Below the pieces are notes generated by a model. The model had not been told where the DNA came from. It did no database searches and saw nothing but the letters and a program-made list of their open reading frames with translations. Both the position numbers and the translations under genes were made by a program. Shown here in pieces: positions 44,537 to 53,380 of a DNA stretch of 64,000 nucleotides (the first letter of the stretch is position 1; each line of letters opens with the position of its first letter). Where the stretch lies: NCBI RefSeq assembly GCF_009909615.1, contig NZ_WWNE01000009.1, forward strand, positions 1-64,000, in the 5' to 3' direction. Source of the DNA: Acidiluteibacter ferrifornacis. GTDB taxonomy: Bacteria; Bacteroidota; Bacteroidia; Flavobacteriales_E; Vicingaceae.

Positions 44537-45310
44537 TTAACACATCCAATATTTTTTGTATTTAAAGTCTATAATTGCAGGATCGCCTGTACAACCTCCA
44601 ATTTCTTCGACCTCTTTGTCACTTGGGTTTGTTCCAATAATCCACTGCCCTGATTTATGTTTCATTATTACTCCTTGATCTATAATTTCTCCGATCTCTG
44701 CTGTCAGTGCACCGTGACCTTCATAAACAACTTTAGCTGAATTTCCTTTGATAATTATGGTCATTTTAACTCCCATTGATTTCCCTTGCCATTCCGCGAA
44801 TGCCACTTCAAATTGGTATGTTCCATTAGGAGGAATTTCATTTTCATTACTGTCTAATTGAGCGTATTTTGACCAAAGAATTAATGAGTCAATTTGCAAG
44901 TCATATTCGTAAATTTCTTTAGATAAACTATCAATAAAAATCCATTGATCTGTAACAAATCTATTTTCAAAACTGTGTCCAATTTTTACTGTTACATATT
45001 TCATTCCTTGTCTAGTCAAAGTATCTTTTATAAATGAAACGAGGATATCATCAACCTTTGTCAACCTTTCGGAATTATGCTCTAAATATTCAAATATTAA
45101 ATCATCTGCCCAAACTGCCACCTCAATTAAACTATCATTTACTTGTTCAACTTTAGGTGTTTGATTTTCTTCATAATTGTCTACCCAAATAACATTCGAA
45201 AACACGTAATAAATGCCAATAAATGGTAATGCAATAAATGCAAAAACAAATGCACCTGAAATTGCGGCAACAACAATGGCTAATATATCAAGAGAATCTT
45301 TTTGTTTCAT
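44537..45310 (-). CDS. Membrane-anchored protein of unknown function
   Basis: A 257-residue protein with one strong N-terminal helix (about 9-35) and a soluble remainder rich in Glu, Asp and Tyr. The middle is probably helical and the C-terminal ~110 residues are beta-rich (GTYQFEVAFAEWQGKSMGV, then SAKVVYEGHG) and carry a Cys pair (GGCTGD and the C-terminal YWMC). No domain recognised. The gap after it (45311-45475) contains nothing I can name. Confidence 0.62.
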   Translation of the reverse strand: MKQKDSLDILAIVVAAISGAFVFAFIALPFIGIYYVFSNVIWVDNYEENQTPKVEQVNDSLIEVAVWADDLIFEYLEHNSERLTKVDDILVSFIKDTLTRQGMKYVTVKIGHSFENRFVTDQWIFIDSLSKEIYEYDLQIDSLILWSKYAQLDSNENEIPPNGTYQFEVAFAEWQGKSMGVKMTIIIKGNSAKVVYEGHGALTAEIGEIIDQGVIMKHKSGQWIIGTNPSDKEVEEIGGCTGDPAIIDFKYKKYWMC

Positions 45311-45475
45311 TTGATTTGTAGGCTAACAAGTGAATATGAATTACTTTATGTATCCTACCCACATTATTAACCCACCCAAATTAACTAAATAATTAGAAAC
45401 TATCACATTATAAAAACTGTATTAAAAAAATATTATTCAGAAAAAGCACTAAAACTAAGAATTGAGTTCGGCTAG

Positions 45476-45558
45476 CCAATCCCAAAAAAAGGGATTGGAA
45501 CCAATTCTATCCAGTCGGGACTGGATTAATTCAGCCAACTAATCTCGAGTACGAGATT
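45476..45558. repeat. Cluster of three perfect short hairpins downstream of ald
   Basis: Three successive inverted repeats: CCAATCCC/GGGATTGG with an A7 loop (45476-45498), ATCCAGTC/GACTGGAT with a GG loop (45509-45526), and AATCTCG/CGAGATT with an AGTA loop (45541-45558). The last begins 10 nt beyond the ald stop. None has a proper T-run on the minus strand, so simple termination does not explain the set. Confidence 0.75.
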
Positions 45559-45567
45559 CGGGCTTCA

Positions 45568-46785
45568 TTAATACGCTGCCATCAGCAAATCCAAATCTTT
45601 ATAAGGCAACTTGAAGGTATCTGCCAAGTACTTATTCGTCAAAATTCCTTTGTACAAATAAATGCCATTTCGAACAGAATAAATATTTCGCATGGTGTTC
45701 TCGACGCCGCCTTGTTCGCCCATGTCCATAATAACAGGTGTAAACACATTGCTCAAGGCATAAGAAGCGGTTCGCGCTACTCTAGAAGCTATATTAGGAA
45801 CACAATAATGAATCACACCGTGCTTCGTGAAAGTTGGGTTAGAGTGAGTCGTCACTTCTGATGTTTCTATACAACCTCCTTGGTCGATACTTACATCAAC
45901 GATGATGCTTCCTTCCTTCATCTTCTCCACCATCTCTTCCGTTACCACAATAGGCGCCCTACCAACTTCTGAACGCAAAGCACCTATCACCACATCAGCC
46001 GTTCGCAAAGCTGATTTTAACTCCTGAGGTTGAATATTGGACGTATATACCCTTTGCCCAATATCATTTTGTAATCGTCGCAACTTAAAAATATTGTTGC
46101 TGAATAATTTTACAGAAGCACCTAATCCCAACGCAGCTCTGGTGGCAAATTCCGCCACAGTTCCTGCCCCAATAATTACCACTTCTGTTGGTTTTACTCC
46201 TGTTATTCCACCCATCATCAAGCCTTGTCCTTTGTTGACATTGCTTAAATACTCGGCGGCTATTAAAATGGAAGTGTTACCTGCAATCTCACTCATGGCT
46301 CTAATCACAGGAAAAATTCCTTCTCTGTCTTTGATGTAATCGTAAGCAATAGCGGTCACTTTTTTGGCCATCATCTTTTCTAGAAAATTCTTGGGTTGTA
46401 CCGGCAATTGAATCGCCGAAATCAACGTTTGCCCATGTTGCATATAATCAATCTCTGCATGCGACAAGGGTTCTACTTTCAGAATTATATCCGCTTTGTA
46501 GACTTCCTGCGCCGACATGGCAATTTGTGCTCCTGCCTCGCTAAAATCATTGTCCGTAAAGTTGGCTTTCTCCCCTGCTTTAGATTCTATTACTACTTGG
46601 TGTCCATTATTAACCAGTGTACAAACATCATTGGGCACTAATGGAATTCGTTTTTCTTGTAAGGAGGTTTCTTTTGGAATTCCGATGAATAAATGACACT
46701 TTTTGCGTTTCACTTCTAGCATTTCCTCTTGAGGCAAATACCCTGCTGCTGACTTTGCCAGCGATTGTAATAAATCTTTAGACAT
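45568..46785 (-). CDS. ald: Alanine dehydrogenase
   Basis: A 405-residue AlaDH/PNT-family enzyme: NAD-dependent conversion of alanine to pyruvate and ammonia. IGIPKETSLQEKRIPLVP opens the substrate domain, KVEPLSHAEI and VEVVIIGAGTVAEFATRAALGLGA (part) the NAD domain, and VDVSIDQGGCIETSEVTTHSNP (part) carries a catalytic signature. It is longer than the Bacillus enzyme by ~30 N-terminal residues, a form common in Bacteroidota. It follows tsaE with a 2-nt gap in the porX-tsaE-ald unit. Confidence 0.93.
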   Translation of the reverse strand: MSKDLLQSLAKSAAGYLPQEEMLEVKRKKCHLFIGIPKETSLQEKRIPLVPNDVCTLVNNGHQVVIESKAGEKANFTDNDFSEAGAQIAMSAQEVYKADIILKVEPLSHAEIDYMQHGQTLISAIQLPVQPKNFLEKMMAKKVTAIAYDYIKDREGIFPVIRAMSEIAGNTSILIAAEYLSNVNKGQGLMMGGITGVKPTEVVIIGAGTVAEFATRAALGLGASVKLFSNNIFKLRRLQNDIGQRVYTSNIQPQELKSALRTADVVIGALRSEVGRAPIVVTEEMVEKMKEGSIIVDVSIDQGGCIETSEVTTHSNPTFTKHGVIHYCVPNIASRVARTASYALSNVFTPVIMDMGEQGGVENTMRNIYSVRNGIYLYKGILTNKYLADTFKLPYKDLDLLMAAY

Positions 46786-46787
46786 CC

Positions 46788-47201
46788 CTATTGTATCGTA
46801 TAAATTCGCTCTTCTGCTTTTTGTTCAACCCTGACTGTTACGTAAGATTCAGGCAATAGGTTAGGAATTTTTTCAGGCCACTCTACTAAGCAATAACTAT
46901 CGCTGTAAAAATAGTCTTCCACTCCCATGTCCATCGCCTCCTCTTCTTCATCAACTCTATAAAAGTCAAAATGATAAACCGACTCTTCCAATAATGGTGA
47001 ATAATATTCATTCACTAAAGAAAAAGTTGGACTACTCGTCAAATCTTCAACTTTAAGCAATTTACAAATTATCTTGATTAAAGTTGTCTTCCCGGCACCC
47101 ATTTCTCCATAAAAAAGAATAACTTTCTTCTCTTTAGAGCAATCAATTATACGTTTCGCAATTTCATCCAGTTCTGCAAGACTAGAAGCTTTCAACATCA
47201 T
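46788..47201 (-). CDS. tsaE: tRNA threonylcarbamoyladenosine biosynthesis ATPase TsaE
   Basis: A 137-residue P-loop ATPase; Walker A is GEMGAGKTT at residues 32-40, and SPTFSLVNEY and HFDFYRV are family segments. With TsaB, TsaC and TsaD it makes t6A37 in tRNAs that read ANN codons. The start overlaps the porX stop by 4 nt and ald follows after 2 nt. Confidence 0.95.
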   Translation of the reverse strand: MMLKASSLAELDEIAKRIIDCSKEKKVILFYGEMGAGKTTLIKIICKLLKVEDLTSSPTFSLVNEYYSPLLEESVYHFDFYRVDEEEEAMDMGVEDYFYSDSYCLVEWPEKIPNLLPESYVTVRVEQKAEERIYTIQ

Positions 47202-48754
47202 ACTTTTGGCAATAAAGTAACAATAGGCACCATCATTTCTTCTAGTGAAATTCCTCCATGTTGGAAAGTATCTCGGTAATACTGAACATAATGGTTGTAA
47301 TTGTTAGGATAAGCAAAAAACAAATCATTCTTTGCAAAAATATAAGATTGGCTCATATTTACACGCGGTAAAAAAGCATCAATTGGCTCTTTTATCAACA
47401 TCACATCTCCTTTGTCGAAACTTAAATTCTTTCCTTGCTTATATCTTAGGTTGGTGTTTACATTTTTATCACCAATCACTTTAGAAGGATTTTTTACTTT
47501 TATAGATCCGTGATCGGTCGTTAAAATTACTTTAGCCTTCTTACTTGCCAATACTTTTATGGCCTCCATAAAGGAGGAATGTTCAAACCAACTTAAGGTC
47601 AACGAACGGTAGGCTGCCTCGTCTTCAGCCAATTCTTTAATCACATTGGTGTCCGTGCGTGCATGCGACAACATGTCTATAAAATTGTACACAATGGTAT
47701 TGAACTTATTTTTCATCATGTTCGGTATCTCATCTACTACTTTCCGACCGAAGCTCTGATTCAATACTTTGTAGTAATTGTAACGCATATCTTTTTTGCC
47801 CAATCGCTTTAAATTCAAGCCTAGCAATTCCTCTTCATGCAGGTTTTTCCCCCCTTCTTCTTCATCATTCAGCCATAACTTAGGATACATTTTTTCAATT
47901 TCGGAAGGCATTAACCCCGCAAACAAAGAATTTCTAGCATACTGGGTGGTCGTGGGCAAAATACTCAAGTAAGTATCTTCATCGTCTATCCAAAAATATT
48001 CCCGAATCTTCGGCTTTAAAATTTCCCATTGATCGTATCTTAAATTGTCTACTACAATTAAAAAAGTTGTGGAATCGTCATTAATGTGTGGAATTACCTT
48101 TTCTTTAATTACTCTTGGAGACATCAAAGGAGCCTCTTCCCTGCCGTGCAACCAATCGATGTAATTATCTTCTATAAATCTAGAAAACAAATGACTGGCC
48201 TCGTCTTTTTGCATTTGCAGTATTTCATTGAGCCCAGTTTCTTCGATTCGATCTAACTCTAGTTCCCAATAAACCAATTTTTTATACACTTCCTGCCACT
48301 CTTCAAAAGTCATGCGATTGTGCATGCTTGTTCCAATATTCCGAAACTCTTGTTGGTAGTTTATCGTTGTTTTCTCACTCACCAATCTAGATGTGTCTAA
48401 GTTTTTCTTGATGGTCAATAAGATTTGTTTAGGATTGACAGGTTTTATCAAATAATCGGATATTTTGGAACCAATGGCCTCCTCCATAATGAACTCTTCT
48501 TCACTCTTAGTGATCATCACAACTGGAAGCGATGAATGTGTGCTCTTAATTCTGCTCAATACCTCCAGACCAGAGATCCCAGGCATATTTTCATCTAAAA
48601 AAACTAAATCGTATCTGTTATCATCTACCATCTCTAAAGCCTCAGCTCCTGATGTGGTTGTACTAACATCATATCCCTTCTCTTCTAAAAAAATTATATG
48701 TGGTTTGAGTAAATGAATTTCATCATCTGCCCAAAGAATTTTTATCTTCGCCAT
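47198..48754 (-). CDS. porX: T9SS regulator PorX: response regulator with PglZ domain
   Basis: A 518-residue protein. Receiver domain at 1-120 with Asp10-Asp11 and phosphoacceptor Asp54 (FLDENMPG), then a helical linker, then a PglZ (alkaline-phosphatase-superfamily) domain from about 200. Its metal and catalytic segments are visible: VVDNLRYDQWE, TTTQYARNSLFAG with the nucleophile Thr, and TTDHGSIKVKNP. PorX, with the kinase PorY and SigP, controls T9SS genes and hydrolyses oligonucleotides in Porphyromonas. PorY is not in the window. Confidence 0.95.
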   Translation of the reverse strand: MAKIKILWADDEIHLLKPHIIFLEEKGYDVSTTTSGAEALEMVDDNRYDLVFLDENMPGISGLEVLSRIKSTHSSLPVVMITKSEEEFIMEEAIGSKISDYLIKPVNPKQILLTIKKNLDTSRLVSEKTTINYQQEFRNIGTSMHNRMTFEEWQEVYKKLVYWELELDRIEETGLNEILQMQKDEASHLFSRFIEDNYIDWLHGREEAPLMSPRVIKEKVIPHINDDSTTFLIVVDNLRYDQWEILKPKIREYFWIDDEDTYLSILPTTTQYARNSLFAGLMPSEIEKMYPKLWLNDEEEGGKNLHEEELLGLNLKRLGKKDMRYNYYKVLNQSFGRKVVDEIPNMMKNKFNTIVYNFIDMLSHARTDTNVIKELAEDEAAYRSLTLSWFEHSSFMEAIKVLASKKAKVILTTDHGSIKVKNPSKVIGDKNVNTNLRYKQGKNLSFDKGDVMLIKEPIDAFLPRVNMSQSYIFAKNDLFFAYPNNYNHYVQYYRDTFQHGGISLEEMMVPIVTLLPKV

Positions 48755-48790
48755 TAATTATTAGTTTTAATTTTCAACTCTCAATATAAG

Positions 48791-48816
48791 CTCAACAACG
48801 CGAGAATATTGTTGAG
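48791..48816. repeat. Inverted repeat between porX and the HD hydrolase gene
   Basis: CTCAACAA / TTGTTGAG, 8 bp perfect arms around a 10-nt loop, in the shared upstream region of two divergent genes. Could be an operator or a weak transcript hairpin. Confidence 0.45.
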
Positions 48817-48858
48817 TGTGAATTTAAATTTTCATAAAATTAGTTAAAAGGAAAATCC

Positions 48859-50127
48859 TTGGAAACAACTCAGCCCAATAAAAAGAAAATTTTTAATGAT
48901 CCCATTTATGGATTTATTTCTATTCCACACGATATCATTTATGATTTAATAGAGCATTCTTATTTTCAGCGCCTAAGAAGAATCAACCAATTGGGCTTAA
49001 CACACTTGGTATATCCAGGAGCTTTACACACTCGATTTCATCATGCAATGGGTGCCATGCATCTCATGCAGCGAGCAATAGATGTTATCCGCTCTAAAGG
49101 TCATGAAATAACATATGAAGAAGCCAAAGGGGTAACTATTGCCATACTTTTACATGATATTGGTCATGGGCCGTTTTCACATGCTTTGGAATATTGCATT
49201 GTAAAAAATGTCACACACGAAACCATTTCCGCCTTATTGATGGATCGACTAAACGATCACTTCAATGGAGAATTAGACTTGGCCATTAGAATATTTAAAA
49301 ATCAATACCACAAAAAGTTTCTACACCAGTTGGTTTCATCACAATTGGACATGGATAGACTGGATTATTTAAAAAGGGACAGTTTTTATACCGGAGTTTC
49401 TGAAGGTGTAATTTCTGCAGATAGAATCATTTCTATGCTCAACGTAAAAGACGACGCTTTATGTGTAGAAGCCAAAGGAATCTACTCCATCGAGAAGTTT
49501 ATTATCGCGAGAAGACTGATGTATTGGCAAGTGTATTTACACAAAACCGTTCTATCTGCTGAACAATTATTAGTTCATATTTTAAAACGTGCTAAAGAGT
49601 TAGCAAGAAATAAAGTAGAGCTTTTCTCTACACCTACTTTCCGTCGATTTTTATACCATGATTTCGATACAGAATCTTTTGCTAAAGACAAATCCTTGTT
49701 GAATGATTTTGCTGCATTAGATGACTTCGATATTACAGCCTCTATTAAGGCTTGGCAACAGCATGAAGATGCCATTTTGTCCATGTTGTGCAGAAGCATG
49801 TTGAATCGGAATTTATATAAAATTGAATTATCTAATGAGCCAATTTCATCCGATAGGTTTGATGAAATGAAACAAACGGTAATGGATAACTTAAATATTT
49901 CTGAACACGAGACGGAGTACCTGGTGTTTTCAGGCACCATTGCCAACAACGCCTACAATCCTAAAAATGATAAAATTAACCTCCTGTACAAAGACGGCAC
50001 TATATTAGACATAGCGGCAGCGGCAGACCAATTAAATATCTCGATGCTATCGAAATCTGTCACAAAATATTACACCTGCTTTCCTAAACAAAACATGGTT
50101 AATAACTTCAAAAAAAAGGTGGGATAA
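48859..50127 (+). CDS. HD-domain phosphohydrolase (dNTPase/SAMHD1-like)
   Basis: A 422-residue HD-superfamily protein. The metal ligands are seen as HTRFHHAMG (residues ~57-65), LLHDIGHGPFSHALE (HD at 99-100) and a distal Asp in QLDMDRLDYLKRDSF. The DRLDYLKRD signature belongs to the SAMHD1-like/YdhJ group, whose members hydrolyse dNTPs or other nucleotides. The start is TTG at 48859; the next in-frame Met is about 64 codons further. lpxD begins 30 nt after it, with its own -7 element. Confidence 0.87.
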   Translation: METTQPNKKKIFNDPIYGFISIPHDIIYDLIEHSYFQRLRRINQLGLTHLVYPGALHTRFHHAMGAMHLMQRAIDVIRSKGHEITYEEAKGVTIAILLHDIGHGPFSHALEYCIVKNVTHETISALLMDRLNDHFNGELDLAIRIFKNQYHKKFLHQLVSSQLDMDRLDYLKRDSFYTGVSEGVISADRIISMLNVKDDALCVEAKGIYSIEKFIIARRLMYWQVYLHKTVLSAEQLLVHILKRAKELARNKVELFSTPTFRRFLYHDFDTESFAKDKSLLNDFAALDDFDITASIKAWQQHEDAILSMLCRSMLNRNLYKIELSNEPISSDRFDEMKQTVMDNLNISEHETEYLVFSGTIANNAYNPKNDKINLLYKDGTILDIAAAADQLNISMLSKSVTKYYTCFPKQNMVNNFKKKVG

Positions 50128-50145
50128 GAACGGTTAAATAATTAC

Positions 50146-50153
50146 TATTTTTG
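50146..50153 (+). promoter_or_regulatory. -7 element of lpxD
   Basis: TATTTTTG, 4 nt before the lpxD ATG. The -33 position lacks a TTG. Predicts a leaderless transcript for the lipid A cluster. Confidence 0.5.
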
Positions 50154-50157
50154 AAAC

Positions 50158-51195
50158 ATGGAATTTTCTGCGCATCAAATTGCCCAAATGTTAGGCGGAA
50201 CAGTAGAAGGAAACCCCGATGCAACTGTAAACACGCTTTCTAAAATCGAGGAAGGAACTAAGAATTCTCTTTCCTTTTTAGCCAATCCAAAATACACACA
50301 TCATATCTATACAACTGACGCTACCATTGTTATTGTCAACAATACATTTGTAGCTGAAGAGTCCCTTAAAGAGGGGTGCACCTTAATACGTGTAGAAGAT
50401 GCCTATGGGAGTTTTGGTAAGCTATTGGAAGCTTACAATCAAATTAAAAATAACAAGGTCGGTATCGACAAGCAGACTTCTATTTCAGATTCTGCACAAT
50501 TGGGCGAAAACCTATACATTGGTGCATTTACTTCAATCGGAGACAATGTAAAAATTGGAGATAATGTAAAAATATATCCAGGCTGTTACATTGGTGACAA
50601 TGTCACTATCGGAGCTAACACCACACTTTTTGCAGATGTTAAAATTTATACCGATTGCGTAATTGGAGCAGAATGCATGATTCACGCAGGTGTTGTGATT
50701 GGTGCGGATGGTTTTGGATTTGTTCCTAATTCAGAGAACCAATATAATAAAGTACCTCAAATCGGAAATGTAATTATAGAAGACCACGTTGAAGTGGGTG
50801 CCAATACTTCCATTGATCGAGCGACTTTAGGCTCTACCATCATTAGAAAAGGAGTTAAATTAGACAACCTTGTGCAAATTGCTCACAACGTAGAAGTTGG
50901 AAATAATACAGTAATCGCTGCTCAAACAGGAGTTGCTGGTTCTACTAAAATAGGTAAAGATTGTATGATTGGCGGTCAAGTTGGATTTGCCGGACATTTA
51001 ATCATTGGAAATGGGGTAAAAATTGCTGCTCAATCAGGAATTGGGAGCAATATTAAAGATCAAGAAATAGTTCAAGGTTCACCTGCCTTCCCTATAGGAG
51101 ATTATAAACGCTCATATGTTATGTTCAGAAATTTACCGCAGATGAGTCAAGATTTAAGAGATTTAAAATCGGAGATATCCGAATTGAAAAAATAG
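50158..51195 (+). CDS. lpxD: UDP-3-O-acylglucosamine N-acyltransferase
   Basis: A 345-residue LpxD: an N-terminal uridine-binding domain (to about 100), a left-handed beta-helix of hexapeptide repeats ([16 protein letters not shown] and similar) and a C-terminal helix. The catalytic His sits in [10 protein letters not shown] near residue 240. It adds the second 3-hydroxyacyl chain, in the third step of lipid A synthesis. lpxC/fabZ follows after 13 nt. Confidence 0.95.
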   Translation: MEFSAHQIAQMLGGTVEGNPDATVNTLSKIEEGTKNSLSFLANPKYTHHIYTTDATIVIVNNTFVAEESLKEGCTLIRVEDAYGSFGKLLEAYNQIKNNKVGIDKQTSISDSAQLGENLYIGAFTSIGDNVKIGDNVKIYPGCYIGDNVTIGANTTLFADVKIYTDCVIGAECMIHAGVVIGADGFGFVPNSENQYNKVPQIGNVIIEDHVEVGANTSIDRATLGSTIIRKGVKLDNLVQIAHNVEVGNNTVIAAQTGVAGSTKIGKDCMIGGQVGFAGHLIIGNGVKIAAQSGIGSNIKDQEIVQGSPAFPIGDYKRSYVMFRNLPQMSQDLRDLKSEISELKK

Positions 51196-51208
51196 AATAT
51201 TCGCCACT

Positions 51209-52597
51209 ATGAGTGACAAACAAAAAACAATTAAGAATGAAGTAAGCGTATCTGGTGTAGGCTTGCATACAGGAGAAAAAGTAACCTTAACGTTTAAGCC
51301 CGCTCCTGATAATCATGGTTACAAATTCCAAAGAATAGACTTGGAAGGAAAACCAATCATTAATGCTGATGTGGACAATGTGGTAGACACTTCAAGAGGA
51401 ACCACTTTAGAGCAAAATGGAGCAAGAGTCTACACAACAGAACATGCCTTAGCTGCTGTATATGGATTGGGAATTGACAATATCCTAATCGAACTAGATG
51501 GCAAAGAAATTCCAATTATGGATGGTAGTTCTCGCTATTTTGTTGAAGCTTTATTGAAAGCAGAAACTGTCGAGCAAACAGAAGAAAAGAACTATTATGT
51601 TGTGACGGAAAACTTAGCATTTGAGGATGTTGAGAAAGGAACAGAAATGTTAATGGTTCCTCAAGATGAGTTTAGGTTGACCGTAATGGTTGATTACAAT
51701 TCTAAAATCTTGGGTACGCAGCATGCCCACATGTATCATATTGGAGAATTCGTAAAAGAGATTTCTGATTGCAGAACATTCGTATTCTTGCGAGAATTAG
51801 AGGTTTTAGCTAAACATGGCTTAATTAAAGGTGGAGATTTAGACAATGCAATTGTATTGGTCGACCAAATTTTACCACAAGAAAAAATAGATGAAATTGC
51901 TGATCTATTAGGTAAACCAAAAATGGAAATCAAAGAAGCAGGAGTTTTAAACAACTTAGAATTGCATTTCCAAAACGAGCCTGCAAGACACAAACTATTA
52001 GATATGGTGGGTGATTTAGCATTAGTGGGACGTCCTATAAAAGGGCACATTTTAGCTGCTAGGCCAGGTCATAAAGGAAACACTGATTTTGCGAAGCTGA
52101 TTAAGAAGAGAATCAAAGAAGAAACCAAAAAACCTCCCTTCTACGATCAAAACCAACCACCGGTGTTCAATATCGAAGAAATTCAAAAGATGTTACCACA
52201 TCGCTACCCTTTCCTTTTGGTGGACAAAATTATCGAGTTATCGGATAATCATGTAGTAGGTGTTAAAAACGTGACTATGAACGAGGATTACTTCCAAGGT
52301 CACTTCCCTGGTAGTCCAGTAATGCCAGGAGTACTTCAAATTGAAGCCATGGCTCAGACTGGTGGAATCTTAGTATTAAACTCTGTGCCTGATCCTGAAA
52401 ACTACCTGACCTATTTCATGAAGATTGATAATGTAAAATTTAAGAATAAAGTAGTACCAGGCGATACATTAATTTTTAAATTAGAGCTTCTTTCTCCGAT
52501 CCGTAGAGGAATATGCCACATGAAAGGAACTACTTATGTGGGAGATAAAATTGCTACAGAAGGTGAGTTAATGGCACAAATTGTAAAAGTAAAATAA
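51209..52597 (+). CDS. lpxC/fabZ: Bifunctional LpxC deacetylase / FabZ dehydratase
   Basis: A 462-residue fusion typical of Bacteroidota. LpxC covers residues 1-300 (GVGLHTGEKVTL, TTEHALAAVYG, CRTF and the zinc-binding HKLLDMVGDL). FabZ covers about 315-460 (MLPHRYPFLLVDKI with the catalytic His, GHFPGSPVMPGVLQIEAMAQ with the catalytic Glu). LpxC is the committed step of lipid A synthesis and FabZ dehydrates 3-hydroxyacyl-ACP; both compete for the same acyl-ACP, so the fusion ties them at one ratio. Confidence 0.97.
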   Translation: MSDKQKTIKNEVSVSGVGLHTGEKVTLTFKPAPDNHGYKFQRIDLEGKPIINADVDNVVDTSRGTTLEQNGARVYTTEHALAAVYGLGIDNILIELDGKEIPIMDGSSRYFVEALLKAETVEQTEEKNYYVVTENLAFEDVEKGTEMLMVPQDEFRLTVMVDYNSKILGTQHAHMYHIGEFVKEISDCRTFVFLRELEVLAKHGLIKGGDLDNAIVLVDQILPQEKIDEIADLLGKPKMEIKEAGVLNNLELHFQNEPARHKLLDMVGDLALVGRPIKGHILAARPGHKGNTDFAKLIKKRIKEETKKPPFYDQNQPPVFNIEEIQKMLPHRYPFLLVDKIIELSDNHVVGVKNVTMNEDYFQGHFPGSPVMPGVLQIEAMAQTGGILVLNSVPDPENYLTYFMKIDNVKFKNKVVPGDTLIFKLELLSPIRRGICHMKGTTYVGDKIATEGELMAQIVKVK

Positions 52598-52600
52598 CTG

Positions 52601-53377
52601 ATGAGCCAAAATTATATACATCCAGATGCTAAAATCGGGAAAGACGTAATCGTTGAGCCCTTTTCTTATATCTCAGGCGACGTTGAAATTGGAGAAGGAA
52701 CGTGGGTTGGTCCCAATGTAACCATCATGGATGGAGCAAGAATTGGCAAAAACTGTAAGATTTTTCCTGGAGCCGTAATTTCAGCAATTCCGCAAGACTT
52801 AAAGTTTGCAGGGGAAGTTACTACTGTTGAAATTGGCGACAATACGACCATTAGAGAATGTGTTACCATCAACCGTGGAACTGTAGACAGAAACAAAACT
52901 ACCGTTGGAAGCAACTGTTTGTTAATGGCATATGTACATTTAGGTCATGATGTTTCTGTTGGAAACAATTGTATTTTAGCGAATTCCGCAAATATCGCCG
53001 GACATGTTACCATCGAAGATTATGTAATACTTGAAGGTATTGTTGCAGTTCAGCAATTTGTGTCAATTGGAGCACACAGTTTTGTTGCAGGCGGTTCTTT
53101 GGTAAGAAAGAATGTACCACCTTTTGTAAAAGCAGCCAGAGAGCCTTTGAGTTATGTAGGAGTCAATACTGTTGGTTTAAGACGTCGAGGTTTTTCAAAT
53201 GAAGCAATCTTGCAAATTGAAGATATTTATAGGACACTTTATGTGAAAGGAAAAAATGTCTCCACCTCATTAGATATTATCTCATTAGAGGCCCCCGAAT
53301 CTGCAGAAAAAACTTTAATTCTAGATTTTATTCGCAATTCAGAAAAAGGGATTATCAGAGGTCCCTTGGCACTATAA
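52601..53377 (+). CDS. lpxA: UDP-N-acetylglucosamine O-acyltransferase
   Basis: A 258-residue LpxA; a left-handed beta-helix with hexapeptide repeats, catalytic His in VHLGHDVSVG near residue 122, and a helical C-terminal domain (EPLSYVGVNTVGLRRRGFS). It performs the first step of lipid A synthesis. It starts 3 nt after lpxC/fabZ. Confidence 0.96.
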   Translation: MSQNYIHPDAKIGKDVIVEPFSYISGDVEIGEGTWVGPNVTIMDGARIGKNCKIFPGAVISAIPQDLKFAGEVTTVEIGDNTTIRECVTINRGTVDRNKTTVGSNCLLMAYVHLGHDVSVGNNCILANSANIAGHVTIEDYVILEGIVAVQQFVSIGAHSFVAGGSLVRKNVPPFVKAAREPLSYVGVNTVGLRRRGFSNEAILQIEDIYRTLYVKGKNVSTSLDIISLEAPESAEKTLILDFIRNSEKGIIRGPLAL

Positions 53378-53380
53378 TGC

